From Evansella sp041820985 (GTDB lineage: Bacteria; Bacillota; Bacilli; Bacillales; Salisediminibacteriaceae): a DNA stretch of 64,000 nucleotides. Positions 43,865-53,472 of the stretch are shown here, one piece after another. Each line of letters starts with the position of its first letter. The stretch's first letter is position 1. A program made the position numbers and the translations under genes. The notes under the pieces are model-generated. The model had not been told where the DNA came from, did no database searches, and worked only from the letters and a program-made list of their open reading frames with translations. The stretch spans positions 1-64,000 of the forward strand of contig NZ_JBGUAU010000015.1 of NCBI RefSeq assembly GCF_041820985.1, given 5' to 3'.

Positions 43865-46156
43865 CTACTGTTTCGTGATTGGGGCAAACTTCGCAAACAA
43901 TCGTTTAATTCCTACTTCCGGAAAGGCGATGTCTAATTCAACGTTTTCTCCGTTACCCTTCATACTTACAACCGTTCCCACACCCCATTTTTTATGTGCA
44001 GCCTTGTCACCAACTGCCCAGTCGAAGGATTGGCCACCTGTTACCGTTGTGCTAGATCGTGCAGTTACCGTTCTAGTTGGCGGCTTCATAGCAGTAATTC
44101 CCGCCCCTGTAGTAGCAGCGCTTCTTCCACCTCGTCTTGAAGCTGGTGATGAAGAACCAAAACCACCGCCTCCACCGTGGGATGGTTTCATCCACGCTGG
44201 CATGGAATCTGTATTTGGCTTATTGATACAATCTAAGCAGTCTTCAGGTATTTCACTTAAAAATCTAGAAGGTGGATTCATATTTGTACGTCCAAATAAT
44301 GTTCTCATCTTGGCTCGTGTTACATGTAATTGTTTTTCCGCACGAGTGATACCTACGTAAGCAAGACGTCGTTCTTCTTCCATTTCTTCTGGCTCCATAA
44401 GAGAACGACTATGTGGGAATACCCCTTCTTCTAGTCCAATTAAAAATACGAGTGGAAACTCCAAACCTTTTGCAGAATGGAGCGTCATAAGCAACACTTG
44501 ATCTTCCACTTCTCCATCGTCGCCAACCTTATCAATATCTGCGATTAAAGCTAAATCAGTTAAAAACGCAATAAGTGTTTTATCTTCACTTGTTTCTTCA
44601 AATTCCTTTGTTACGGATAAAAACTCGTCGATGTTTTCTAAACGACCTTCTGCTTCTAAACTTTTTTCATTTTTCAACATCTCGCGGTAGCCTGTTTTCT
44701 CCAAAAGCTCTTCCACTAACTCGGTTACAGACAAGTAGTCTTGCATTTGTGTCCAGCCTTTGATTTGCTCCCCAAACTCTGCTAACGATTTTTCAAACCG
44801 TGCACTTAAACCTACTTGGCGAACTTCCAATAAAGCTTCATAAAGAGATAAATCACGCAGCCCCGCATATGACTCTATTTTTTCCAATGTAGTCGCACCA
44901 ATTCCACGACGAGGTACATTAATAATTCGTCGTAAACTTATGTCATCGTTTGGATTCGCTACAAGTCGTAAATACGCTAGTAAGTCTTTAATCTCTTTAC
45001 GATCGTAGAACTTTGTTCCTCCAACAATTGTGTATGGTAAGGATGACTTCACAAACATTTCCTCAATGACACGGGATTGAGCATTCGTACGATAAAGAAC
45101 GGCAATTTCTGATGGGCGATGACGTCCTGAGTCTATTGCGTCCTTTACTTTACCGATAACAAAACGTCCCTCATCATGCTCGGAATCCGCTTCATAATAA
45201 ACGATTTTGTCTCCTTCATCGTTTTCAGTCCAAAGCTTCTTCGGCTTACGATTCATGTTATTTTCAATCACTTGGTTTGCGGCTTGCAATATTGTTTTCG
45301 TAGAACGATAATTTTGCTCGAGCATAATCACATTTACATTAGGATAGTCATTCTCAAAGGATAAAATGTTTTGAATATCTGCTCCTCGCCAACGGTATAT
45401 GGATTGATCTGAATCCCCTACCACACAAATATTGTGATGGCGGTCAGCAATCATTTTAACTAACGTATATTGGGCTCGGTTCGTATCTTGATACTCGTCC
45501 ACCATGACATAGCGAAAACGACGTTGGTAGTACTCCAACACCTCTGGTACGTCATTAAATAGTCGAATTGTCATCATAATTAAGTCATCAAAATCAAGAG
45601 CATCATTTCGTTTTAGTTCTTTCTGATATGCTTCATATACTTTTAAAACCGTGTTTTCATATGGTCCAGCTGCCGTTTTTTCATATTGCTTCGGAGTTTT
45701 CAATTCATTTTTTGCCGAACTAATAGTTCCTTGAATAGAGCGTGGCTCAAATTTTTTCACATCAATATTTAATTCTTTCATCATTCTCTTAATAACAGTC
45801 AGTTGATCCCCAGAATCAAGAATTGTAAAATTACGGCTCACACCAATTCGATCGATGTCACGTCGTAAAATCCTTACACACATGGAGTGAAACGTGGAAA
45901 TCCAAATATCATTCGCTGTAGTGCCAACGATCTTAGCTACACGGTCCTTCATCTCACGTGAAGCTTTGTTTGTAAAAGTAATCGCTAATATGGACCATGG
46001 GGGCACGCCCTTTTCACCAATTAGATAGGCAATTCGATGTGTAAGTACCCTTGTTTTTCCACTTCCCGCACCAGCCATAATTAATAATGGACCGTCTCCG
46101 TGCTTTACTGCTTCCCCTTGCTCTTTATTTAATCCACTTAATAAATCATTCCTCAT
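43865..46156 (-). CDS. pcrA: ATP-dependent DNA helicase PcrA (UvrD/Rep family)
   Basis: A 763-residue SF1A helicase for repair and replication of rolling-circle replicons. Walker A is MAGAGSGKTRVLTHRIAYL, motif II VDEYQDTNRAQ, motif III GDSDQSIYRWRGAD, and motif VI YVGITRAEKQLHVT. The C-terminal tail (GQSFDWAVGDKAAHKKWGVG) is the RNA-polymerase-binding Tudor-like domain of the family. I place the start at ATG 46156 (MRNDLLSG), which aligns with the B. subtilis protein; an ATG at 46174 would add six residues. A Gly-Gly-Gly-rich linker (SHGGGGGFGSSSPASRR) precedes the tail. Confidence 0.95.
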   Translation of the reverse strand: MRNDLLSGLNKEQGEAVKHGDGPLLIMAGAGSGKTRVLTHRIAYLIGEKGVPPWSILAITFTNKASREMKDRVAKIVGTTANDIWISTFHSMCVRILRRDIDRIGVSRNFTILDSGDQLTVIKRMMKELNIDVKKFEPRSIQGTISSAKNELKTPKQYEKTAAGPYENTVLKVYEAYQKELKRNDALDFDDLIMMTIRLFNDVPEVLEYYQRRFRYVMVDEYQDTNRAQYTLVKMIADRHHNICVVGDSDQSIYRWRGADIQNILSFENDYPNVNVIMLEQNYRSTKTILQAANQVIENNMNRKPKKLWTENDEGDKIVYYEADSEHDEGRFVIGKVKDAIDSGRHRPSEIAVLYRTNAQSRVIEEMFVKSSLPYTIVGGTKFYDRKEIKDLLAYLRLVANPNDDISLRRIINVPRRGIGATTLEKIESYAGLRDLSLYEALLEVRQVGLSARFEKSLAEFGEQIKGWTQMQDYLSVTELVEELLEKTGYREMLKNEKSLEAEGRLENIDEFLSVTKEFEETSEDKTLIAFLTDLALIADIDKVGDDGEVEDQVLLMTLHSAKGLEFPLVFLIGLEEGVFPHSRSLMEPEEMEEERRLAYVGITRAEKQLHVTRAKMRTLFGRTNMNPPSRFLSEIPEDCLDCINKPNTDSMPAWMKPSHGGGGGFGSSSPASRRGGRSAATTGAGITAMKPPTRTVTARSSTTVTGGQSFDWAVGDKAAHKKWGVGTVVSMKGNGENVELDIAFPEVGIKRLFAKFAPITKQ

Positions 46157-46224
46157 TATATAACCACCATCCAAACGTACGTTCTATTTATATCTATTTT
46201 ATCTCATTATTTGTTTCTGCACAA

Positions 46225-46911
46225 TTACTCCTTTACAGCTTTTACTGTATCGATAGCTTTTGTTATATCTTCATAAATAATGTTCCCAACGACAACCGTA
46301 TCTGCATATGCCGCCATTTCTTCTGCTTGCTCTACCGTCTTAATTCCACCACCGTAAAACAATTGTGCATCTTCTAAAACATGGTTCACAGCTCGAACGA
46401 TGCTTGGATCTCCGTATTTACCACTGTACTCCAAGTAAAAAATTGGCATTGGAAAAAGCTTGTCTATCATTCTTGCATAGGCAATGATATCTTCTTCATC
46501 AATATTTGTATTTGCATCTGTTAGCTGCGCAACCTTTGAGTCCTCGTTTAGAACACAATATCCTTCTGAAAGAACTTCATCCCAATTCATAATTGCTCCA
46601 TAGTCTTTTAATGCACGATGATGCAATCCTTTTATCCACGTTGCATTGTCCGTGTTGATGACAGAGGGAATTAAATAATAATCGTAACCTGGCACAATAG
46701 AGTATAAATTCGAGACTTCCAGTGCGCAGGCTACCGAAAAACGACGGATCCTCATTAATAAATCAATTGTATTTTCTTCCGTCACCCCGTCACTACCACC
46801 AACAATAATTGCATCTGTCCCTGACTCACAAAGTAACTCTAGGTTTTCATCTGAAAGTTCCTTATTTGGATCTATTTTAAAAACATGTTTCCATTCTTGA
46901 TACTCAAGCAT
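46225..46911 (-). CDS. pcrB: Heptaprenylglyceryl phosphate synthase PcrB
   Basis: A 228-residue TIM-barrel prenyltransferase that joins heptaprenyl diphosphate to glycerol-1-phosphate, the Bacillales relative of archaeal GGGP synthase. Seen: the N-terminal WKHVFKIDPNKEL, IIVGGSDGVTEEN, PIFYLEYSGKYGDP and LFYGGGIKTVEQAEEM phosphate sites. The start is ATG 46911, which matches the B. subtilis start; an upstream TTG at 46941 has no ribosome site. It is 68 nt upstream of pcrA on the same strand, as in B. subtilis. Confidence 0.93.
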   Translation of the reverse strand: MLEYQEWKHVFKIDPNKELSDENLELLCESGTDAIIVGGSDGVTEENTIDLLMRIRRFSVACALEVSNLYSIVPGYDYYLIPSVINTDNATWIKGLHHRALKDYGAIMNWDEVLSEGYCVLNEDSKVAQLTDANTNIDEEDIIAYARMIDKLFPMPIFYLEYSGKYGDPSIVRAVNHVLEDAQLFYGGGIKTVEQAEEMAAYADTVVVGNIIYEDITKAIDTVKAVKE

Positions 46912-47120
46912 GGCATTCACCAACTTTTCTATTAACTTCAACTAGTTTGCTCTGCTGAATAGTATATCAAAAAATGACAACTTCCTCATTAAATGACTAT
47001 AACCAATTTTTTGCTTAGATTGACGTAAGAGGAGGATTAGTCTTTCCTGCTCGGTGCAGTTTTTTTCCACTGCTTAATGTATTTTAAGTGTGGCTTCGTG
47101 TTTCTTCACTGAATATCGGA

Positions 47121-47950
47121 AGATTTCTACTGAGATCATGATTTCTTACCTCAATCTGTGTTCCCTATCTATGTACTGTCCTTCCTTAAAAAACAAAATT
47201 TGCTTTTTTCTTTTTTTCAAAAAATATATGTGCGGGTTGAGCAATTATATGTGCGAGTTTCCCGATTATATGTGCGAAATCAACAAATATATGTGCGAAA
47301 TTTCCACTTATATGTGCGAATTGCGCAAGTATATGTGCACTTTCTCGATTTGAAGGGGAGAAGTGCGCTCTACCTTGCTCGTTCTATACTATTTCTCAAG
47401 ATTTTTACCAAGATCATGGTTTCTTCCCTCAATCTGTGTTCCCTATCTATGTACTGTCCTTCCTTAAAAAACAAAATTTGCTTTTTTCTTTTTTTCAAAA
47501 AATATATGTGCGGGTTGAGCAATTATATGTGCGAGTTTCCCGATTATATGTGCGAAATCAACAAATATATGTGCGAAATTTCCACTTATATGTGCGAATT
47601 GCGCAAGTATATGTGCACTTTCTCGATTTGAAGGGGAGAAGTGCGCTCTACCTTGCTCGTTCTATACTATTTCTCAAGATTTCTACTGAGATCATGATTT
47701 CTTACCTCAATCTGTGTTCCCTATCTATGTACTGTCCTTCCTTAAAAAACAAAATTTACTTTTTTCTTTTTTTCAAAAAATATATGTGCGGGTTGAGCAA
47801 TTATATGTGCGAGTTTCCCGATTATATGTGCGAAATCAACAAATATATGTGCGAAATTTCCACTTATATGTGCGAGTTCCGCAATTATATGTGCGAAATT
47901 TCCACTTATATGTGCGAATTCTACAAATTTTATGTGCACTTCCCAATTTG
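47121..47950. repeat. Triplicated 278-bp unit with nested 21-bp repeats
   Basis: Three units start at 47121, 47399 and 47677 (exact period 278 bp). Copies 1 and 2 are nearly identical across CTCAATCTGTGTTCCCTATC to TTCTATACTATTTCTCAAG. Each carries a run of about six 21-bp repeats starting TATATGTGCG (copy 1: 47225-47340); copy 3 has eight and then diverges. The nested run encodes 7-residue repeats on either strand, which I read as accidental. It interrupts the usual yerC-pcrB spacing. Confidence 0.9.
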
Positions 47951-47980
47951 TTACGGAAATACCGTTATCCCAACAACCAC

Positions 47981-48023
47981 AAAAAAAATCGCATCCTCTC
48001 TCAACATTGTGAGAAGATGCAAT
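47981..48023 (-). terminator. Terminator of yerC
   Basis: On the minus strand ATTGCATCTTCTC pairs with GAGAGAGGATGCGAT with a small irregularity; TTTTTTTT follows. It begins about 40 nt after the yerC stop codon. Confidence 0.7.
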
Positions 48024-48063
48024 TTTTGTATGAAACACGAACATATTCAACATCATAATAAAA

Positions 48064-48369
48064 TTACAAGCTAGCTTTATCCTCTTTCACTCGCTCCAAC
48101 GTCATTTGATACCCATCATTTCCGTAGTTAATACAACGTTTCACTCGGGAAATGGTAGCAGTACTTGCTCCTGTGTCTTTCTCAATACGTTGATATGTGT
48201 AGCCTTCCATGAGCATTCTAGCAACCTCTAAGCGTTGAGCTAGGGATTGTATTTCATTCATTGTACAAAGGTCATCAAAGAATAGATAGCATTCTTCTAA
48301 ATCTTTAAGACTTAAAATTGATTTGAATAATTGATCCAATTCTTTTCCACGTAATTTATCAATCTGCAT
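48064..48369 (-). CDS. yerC: YerC/YecD-family TrpR-like DNA-binding protein
   Basis: A 101-residue protein with a TrpR-type helix-turn-helix (LAQRLEVARMLMEGYTYQRI, then GASTATISRVKRCINYGNDG). Close relative of B. subtilis YerC; such proteins bind DNA but are not known to sense tryptophan. The start at ATG 48369 (MQIDKLRGKE) agrees with the B. subtilis protein and with AGGAAGG 9 nt upstream; an ATG at 48390 would add seven residues. It lies 110 nt downstream of yerB. Confidence 0.9.
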   Translation of the reverse strand: MQIDKLRGKELDQLFKSILSLKDLEECYLFFDDLCTMNEIQSLAQRLEVARMLMEGYTYQRIEKDTGASTATISRVKRCINYGNDGYQMTLERVKEDKASL

Positions 48370-48479
48370 TCCATTCATCCTTCCTATCACTTACAATTAG
48401 GTCTGAGTATGACAGAAAAACACGTTATAATTTTGTCTACTCCTATATATACACCGAATTTATTTTAGTAGAGATACCA

Positions 48480-49562
48480 CTAATTAAAAATTTCTACATA
48501 TGAATCGAGTCCACCATTTCCTGATGGCACGAGATTTATCCATGTTTGTCCAGGTAAGAATGGAAGCTGTTTGTCATTGCGAAAAGGTAAGATAATACCA
48601 TCAACATTTTGCCACATTACTTCCTGTAACATACCTTCTTGAATTAAATAAGCTCTTCCCCCAGCTTCAATGTCAATATCTCGTCTTCCAGCATTATCAC
48701 CAGGGATAACTTGATGGGGTGCTTCTACAATAAAGACATTTTTCGGAGTAACTAGTTCTCCCGTTTCCAAATCTTCCGTGGGAATTCCTCCATTAGAGCG
48801 TCTATATTTCTTTAACTCTTCGTCATATTCGAATTGAACATTATTGTTCGTACTTCCGTATTTCACTTCAAAATGAATGGCCGATTTTCCCTCTATCTCA
48901 TCCAATTGATTTTTAAATATAAGAGCATCAGGAACTGCCCTCTCAAATTCAAACCCGATAGCTTCCACTGCAGCAGCTAGATCTTCATAACTAGTATATA
49001 AGTTATGAGGAGCTACGCGATCCGAAGACCTATGCAGAAATCTACCATCGTATGTTAAACCATTTATATAATCTACATATCCACTATTTACTAAGGAAAA
49101 AGCAGCAGGACTTCCTCCAGCAGAAACATAGATTGCATCATACCCTTTATTTAAGTAAACATTATAGTCTCGTGCACTTCTTACTGGTCCAATTCGATCT
49201 GCTTTTTGACTATGATAGAAAGCCAACAATCTTGTAATAGTACCCTCGGCTAATACTTCATAAACAACATCCGCCTGATACAATCCTGATTGAGGTCTTG
49301 CAGAGAGAGAGTTTTCTACCATCACACCGAATGCCCTGTAATCAATGTCGGTACCTTCCTCGATTTCAACACCCGTTAATGGGAAAAATCCGTATGGTTC
49401 CGGTTCTTCAATTTCAGCAGAATCTTTCTCAGGAAGATTGGGTTCTGCTAAGGGTTCTACTTCCTCCCCCGCCATGTCAACTTCCTCGTTAGAAGAACTA
49501 CAAGCGACGAGTGTGAACATTAGCATCATTGAACCAACGAACAATGCCATCGTTCTTTTCAT
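48480..49562 (-). CDS. yerB: DUF3048 lipoprotein YerB
   Basis: A 360-residue lipoprotein with signal peptide and lipobox LVACS (Cys21). The mature part begins with an acidic linker (EEVDMAGEEVEPLAEP) and contains two DUF3048 segments: VMVENSLSARPQSGLYQADV and the C-terminal LPFLPGQTWINLVPSG. The function is unknown. AAAGGTG precedes ATG 49562. It follows yerA by 38 nt, so both are likely co-transcribed. Confidence 0.9.
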   Translation of the reverse strand: MKRTMALFVGSMMLMFTLVACSSSNEEVDMAGEEVEPLAEPNLPEKDSAEIEEPEPYGFFPLTGVEIEEGTDIDYRAFGVMVENSLSARPQSGLYQADVVYEVLAEGTITRLLAFYHSQKADRIGPVRSARDYNVYLNKGYDAIYVSAGGSPAAFSLVNSGYVDYINGLTYDGRFLHRSSDRVAPHNLYTSYEDLAAAVEAIGFEFERAVPDALIFKNQLDEIEGKSAIHFEVKYGSTNNNVQFEYDEELKKYRRSNGGIPTEDLETGELVTPKNVFIVEAPHQVIPGDNAGRRDIDIEAGGRAYLIQEGMLQEVMWQNVDGIILPFRNDKQLPFLPGQTWINLVPSGNGGLDSYVEIFN

Positions 49563-49600
49563 ATTAAGCGCACCTTTCTTTTCCTTACCTCTTTACTAGT

Positions 49601-51349
49601 TTAACGCATAATAGAGGGAAAGAGTACCTTTTTATTTTTCACATCAAAAATACCTTTTTGAGTTACACGGATATACGGCAAGTGAGTAGCTGTAAAAAAT
49701 AGCAAACTATAGATAGGATCCTCGTACCCGTATCCGCGTTCTCTTAAAGCTGTCTTTAATTCTCTTTCTTTTTCAGCCATTAACTCTAATGGCTTATCAG
49801 ACATGAGACCGGAAAGTTCTAGCGGAATAGATACAACAGGTCCACCCTTGTCAATTAACACAATTCCACCTTGTTGCTTCTTTAAAGCTTCAAACGCATG
49901 CAATAACCCCTGCTTATTTTTCCCCATTAAAATGATGTCCCCAGAACTAGTAAAAGTACTTGCCATTCCATAAATGTTTCTTGCAAACCCTTTTATAGCT
50001 GTAGTGAATGACCATTTCCCTTTGCGATCCAGCAGCATGAAAAAGCACTCGTCCGTATCTTCACGTAAGCTATCTAATGTTAAGTCTTGATCAATTCGAT
50101 ACGGTTTTAAAATAACTTCATTTGTCATTTCAAGTCCAACAGGAATAGAGAAATGAAGATCCTCTTTTGTAATGTTCCAATCTATTTGCATAGGCTGTAA
50201 ATCATAGTTTCCCCAGTCAAACTCCATTTTTGGAAAACAAGGTTTATCCTCTTTTCTTAGCCACTGTCCTTTTCCTAAAACACTCTCAGGCAACGGCCGC
50301 TCCAAGGAAGATAGAAGATTTATGTTAGCTATGCGACCTGGTGCAATCATTCCCAAAACATCATCCATGTGATAGTGTTTCGCAACGTTATAAGTACACA
50401 TATTAACAGCATCGATAAACGGTACTCCATTATCAACTGCGATCTTAATTAAATAGTCCATAACACCTTTTTCCATAAAATCAGGAGTAGAACCATCTGT
50501 TGTCATCAAAAGCTTATCATATGAGTTAAATCCTTCTTTTTGTAATTCCTGAAGCAGCTTCGGTAGGTCTGGTCGAATCGACGAATGACGTAAGGATGCT
50601 GTCATTCCCATATCTAAGCGGCGTAACACATCTTTCCCCGTCATGGATTCATGGTCTCCATTCACACCTAATAAAGCCATTTGTGTTAGCGTTTTTTCAC
50701 CAGCACCAGGGAAGTGACCTTCGATTGGCTTGCGAATATCCTTTGTTTCTTGCATCCAATGCAGAATCGTATCATCCCCCTGCAACACACCAGGCCAGTC
50801 TGTTAACTCTCCGCCTTGAACGACATAAGGATGGTCTAACCATTCCTTCATCGTGCTGTAAGATAATATCTCATCTTCATTCTTCAGCTCGGTTTGACAA
50901 TCATATCTTGCCCACCAAAGCATCGTTGCGGGAGTCTTTTGTAGATTATCTAACAAAGTAAGCGCTTTCTTTTTGTTCAAATGTAAAAGAAATAGCAAGT
51001 TGTCATTGATCAACGTTGTCGTTCCCCGTTCAGATGCATATTGAGCTAACGTTAGGGGATTATATAATTGAAATGGGTGAGCGTGGTGCTCTATATACCC
51101 TGGAACTGCAAACTTATTTGAAGCATCAATTATTTCCGTCTCACTTGTCGTTTTAGTTGGTAATTGATCACCAACGTACACTATGCGATCGCGGTATATC
51201 CAAATATTCCCTTGCATCCAACATTTCCTTATACTATTCAACCATTGAGCATTGGTAATAACCTTCGTAGGAGCAATATTTCCACGAATGACTTCTAGTT
51301 GCTGACGAATTTGACTTTTCGTCCAATAATGTGAAAAACCCTTTACCAT
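49601..51349 (-). CDS. yerA: Adenine deaminase-like amidohydrolase YerA
   Basis: A 582-residue amidohydrolase of the adenine deaminase family, orthologue of B. subtilis YerA. The metal site HxH is in PGYIEHHAHPFQLYNP; further residues are in EGHFPGAGEKTL, NGDHESMTGKDVL and the aspartate in LLMTTDGSTPDF. The C-terminus THLPYIRVTQKGIFDVKNKK is conserved. Whether it deaminates adenine is uncertain; YerA-type proteins are not the main adenine deaminase. I use ATG 51349 after AGGTG; nearby in-frame starts (51358, 51355) are possible. The position just after the pur operon is conserved. Confidence 0.88.
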   Translation of the reverse strand: MVKGFSHYWTKSQIRQQLEVIRGNIAPTKVITNAQWLNSIRKCWMQGNIWIYRDRIVYVGDQLPTKTTSETEIIDASNKFAVPGYIEHHAHPFQLYNPLTLAQYASERGTTTLINDNLLFLLHLNKKKALTLLDNLQKTPATMLWWARYDCQTELKNEDEILSYSTMKEWLDHPYVVQGGELTDWPGVLQGDDTILHWMQETKDIRKPIEGHFPGAGEKTLTQMALLGVNGDHESMTGKDVLRRLDMGMTASLRHSSIRPDLPKLLQELQKEGFNSYDKLLMTTDGSTPDFMEKGVMDYLIKIAVDNGVPFIDAVNMCTYNVAKHYHMDDVLGMIAPGRIANINLLSSLERPLPESVLGKGQWLRKEDKPCFPKMEFDWGNYDLQPMQIDWNITKEDLHFSIPVGLEMTNEVILKPYRIDQDLTLDSLREDTDECFFMLLDRKGKWSFTTAIKGFARNIYGMASTFTSSGDIILMGKNKQGLLHAFEALKKQQGGIVLIDKGGPVVSIPLELSGLMSDKPLELMAEKERELKTALRERGYGYEDPIYSLLFFTATHLPYIRVTQKGIFDVKNKKVLFPSIMR

Positions 51350-51458
51350 ACTCATCACCTAATTCTTTCTGTGTCTTTTTACTATGGTATCATATTTCTC
51401 CTTTACATCGTTAAAAGATTATATTACAAAATTATTAAATTTTGGAGGTACAATTGAA

Positions 51459-51755
51459 ATGAGATCAAATATTGGAACATTAAATGCATTAATTCGTATC
51501 ACATGTGGGTTTACAATACTAGCTTGGTCAACATCTAAGCTCGTTCGACACCGTAATGAACCATTACCAATCTTCGCAGCAATCATGGGTGCCTTGAAAG
51601 TTGCAGAAGGTATTACCCGTTTTTGTCCTATAACTTATTTGTATGATGAGAACAAACATTTAATTAAAAATAACAACAATACAGCCGAAGTACCTTTGGA
51701 TTATGGGGAAGGTGACGATGGTTATGAAGTGGATGTTACAGTGAATCCGTCATAA
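51459..51755 (+). CDS. DUF2892-type membrane protein
   Basis: A 98-residue protein with a two-helix DUF2892-like region: MRSNIGTLNALIRITCGFTI, then PIFAAIMGALKVAEGITRFC followed by PITYLYDENK. The tail is acidic. In rhodanese-type proteins such domains anchor to the membrane; here it stands alone. ATG 51459 has GGAGG 10 nt upstream; in-frame codons before it lack a start signal. It is divergent from yerA. Confidence 0.75.
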   Translation: MRSNIGTLNALIRITCGFTILAWSTSKLVRHRNEPLPIFAAIMGALKVAEGITRFCPITYLYDENKHLIKNNNNTAEVPLDYGEGDDGYEVDVTVNPS

Positions 51756-51773
51756 ATGATATTATTTGCTTTG

Positions 51774-51800
51774 ATCCCCGCCTTTGAGCGGGGATTTTTC
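51774..51800 (+). terminator. Terminator of the DUF2892-type gene
   Basis: Perfect 8-bp GC-rich stem ATCCCCGC (51774-51781) / GCGGGGAT (51788-51795), 6-nt loop, then TTTTC. Confidence 0.9.
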
Positions 51801-51945
51801 ATTATCACGTGCCAAGTGTCCAATTGTTAGATTTCAACCTTCAATTGAAACAAATTCACCGAAAAATTGTAAGGTTCCCATTATCATTTGTTAGATTATC
51901 AAATTAATTAGAAACACACACCTCTCTTGAACAAGCGAATCCACA

Positions 51946-51984
51946 TAAAAAACCTTGAAACTTCCAGAAAAGGAAATCCCAAGG
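51946..51984 (-). terminator. Terminator of the pur operon
   Basis: On the minus strand CCTTGGGATTTCC pairs with GGAAGTTTCAAGG throughout (three G-U pairs; 51953-51984), 6-nt loop, followed by TTTTTTATG. It begins 17 nt after the purD stop codon. Confidence 0.85.
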
Positions 51985-52000
51985 TGATTATAATCGTACT

Positions 52001-53284
52001 TTATTTTTCCCCGCCAGACAACTTCACTGCTCGATGCCCAATATCGGATCGATAGAACAATCCTGGCCACTCACTAGCATCTAAAACCTCATACGTGCTT
52101 CCTAATGCAGTTCCTAAGTCGTCACCTAGCGTAGATAATAGGATAACACGACCACCGTTTGTTACAAGGTGACCTTCTTGATCCTTCTTCGTACCAGCGT
52201 GGAACCACTTCAAACCTGTACTCTCATCCACAGTAGGAACAGACATAGCTACCCCTTTTGGATAAGAGCCTGGATAGCCTTCTGAAGCTAAGACTACTCC
52301 AGCGCAAGCCTGCTCTGTCCAAGACAAATCAAGTTCTTCTCCTGCCATTACAGACTCAAGTACTTGTACTAAATCCGTCTCCAAACGTGGTAAAACAACC
52401 TGTGTTTCTGGATCACCGAAACGAGCATTGAATTCGATTACTTTCGGTCCTTCTTCTGTCATCATTAACCCGGCATATAATATACCAGTAAACGGAACGC
52501 CCTCTGCAACCATCGCTTTCGCCATAAGCCGAAGAATCGTCTCCTCTGCTTCCGCCACTAAATCACTGCTAATATGCGGAACTGGAGAGTAAGCACCCAT
52601 TCCTCCTGTGTTTGGACCTTCGTCACCGTCAAAAGCACGTTTATGATCTTGCGCTGGCACCATTGAGATTACCGTTTCACCATGAACGAACGCCATTAAA
52701 GAAAGCTCTTCTCCTCGTAAGCAATCTTCAATAACAACAGATGAGCCTGCATCACCAAATGCACGAGCACCTATAATATCGTCTAACGCAGTTAACGCCT
52801 CATCTACTGTTTCTGCAACAATTACCCCTTTACCAGCAGCAAGACCGTCTGCTTTTACAACGATAGGGGCACCTTGTTTCTCTACATATGCTTTTGCTGC
52901 TTCTAGCTCTGTAAAAACTTCGTATGCTGCAGTTGGAATGTTGTATTTCTTCATAATTTCTTTTGCAAATTGCTTACTTCCCTCAAGAGTTGCTGCTGCT
53001 TTTGTTGGACCAAAGACTTTCAATCCCTCAGCTTGAAATGCATCCACAACACCTGCTACTAATGGTGCTTCTGGTCCAACAACTGTTAATCCAACACCAT
53101 TTTCTTTTGCGAAGTGAATTAAACCTGAATGATCACTTTCAGCTATGTTTACAGTAGTGATGCCGTCATCAACCATTGCGTCACTACCAGGAGCTGCAAA
53201 AACTTCAGTTACCTTTTTTGATTGCTTTAGTTTCCAGCACAATGCGTGTTCACGGCCACCGCTACCAATGACTAATACTTTCAA
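52001..53284 (-). CDS. purD: Phosphoribosylamine-glycine ligase
   Basis: A 427-residue ATP-grasp enzyme that joins phosphoribosylamine and glycine, second step of purine synthesis. The N-terminus KVLVIGSGGREHALCWKLKQ and the ATP-grasp parts KADGLAAGKGVIVAET, FNARFGDPETQVVLPRL are intact. Length is normal. A 188-bp gap with a hairpin separates it from purH, unlike the tight packing of the other pur genes, so it may be regulated or expressed separately. Confidence 0.96.
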   Translation of the reverse strand: MKVLVIGSGGREHALCWKLKQSKKVTEVFAAPGSDAMVDDGITTVNIAESDHSGLIHFAKENGVGLTVVGPEAPLVAGVVDAFQAEGLKVFGPTKAAATLEGSKQFAKEIMKKYNIPTAAYEVFTELEAAKAYVEKQGAPIVVKADGLAAGKGVIVAETVDEALTALDDIIGARAFGDAGSSVVIEDCLRGEELSLMAFVHGETVISMVPAQDHKRAFDGDEGPNTGGMGAYSPVPHISSDLVAEAEETILRLMAKAMVAEGVPFTGILYAGLMMTEEGPKVIEFNARFGDPETQVVLPRLETDLVQVLESVMAGEELDLSWTEQACAGVVLASEGYPGSYPKGVAMSVPTVDESTGLKWFHAGTKKDQEGHLVTNGGRVILLSTLGDDLGTALGSTYEVLDASEWPGLFYRSDIGHRAVKLSGGEK

Positions 53285-53315
53285 AACGATCGCTCCTCTT
53301 GTTTGTTTTCTGCCT

Positions 53316-53383
53316 CATAAGGACATTCTACCTCGGTTTCAACCTGTTTTCGTCCTTATGAAGAAAAGGCTGTCTCAACAGCC
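53316..53383 (-). promoter_or_regulatory. Hairpins in the purH-purD spacer
   Basis: On the minus strand a GC-rich hairpin GGCTGT-TGAG-ACAGCC (53368-53383) is followed by TTTTCTTC, resembling a weak terminator. Just downstream, CATAAGGAC and GTCCTTATG (53316-53324 and 53352-53360) form a 9-bp dyad 27 nt apart. Together they could attenuate transcription before purD. Confidence 0.45.
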
Positions 53384-53472
53384 GGGATCAAACTACTATC
53401 TTCCCTCTGAAACAACCTCTCTTATTGCTAAACCACCCTTACCAAGTCCATCAAATCCAAAAAACCAACTAA

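Larger units (their letters stand above)
46912..48063. other. Expanded yerC-pcrB intergenic region
   Basis: 1152 bp, mostly the triplicated 278-bp repeat (47121-47950). The right end carries the yerC terminator. The part next to pcrB (46912-47120) should hold the pcrB promoter; none was clear. Open frames on both strands are products of the repeat (21 = 7 codons). Confidence 0.6.

Noticed and set aside
43663..43896. Minus-strand open frame of 77 codons
   Set aside because: It reads through the two 51-bp repeats and into the end of pcrA; no start signal.
47090..48074. Open frames with 7-residue repeats over the 278-bp units
   Set aside because: Overlapping frames are open on both strands because the nested repeat is 21 bp; codon use and starts do not support a gene.
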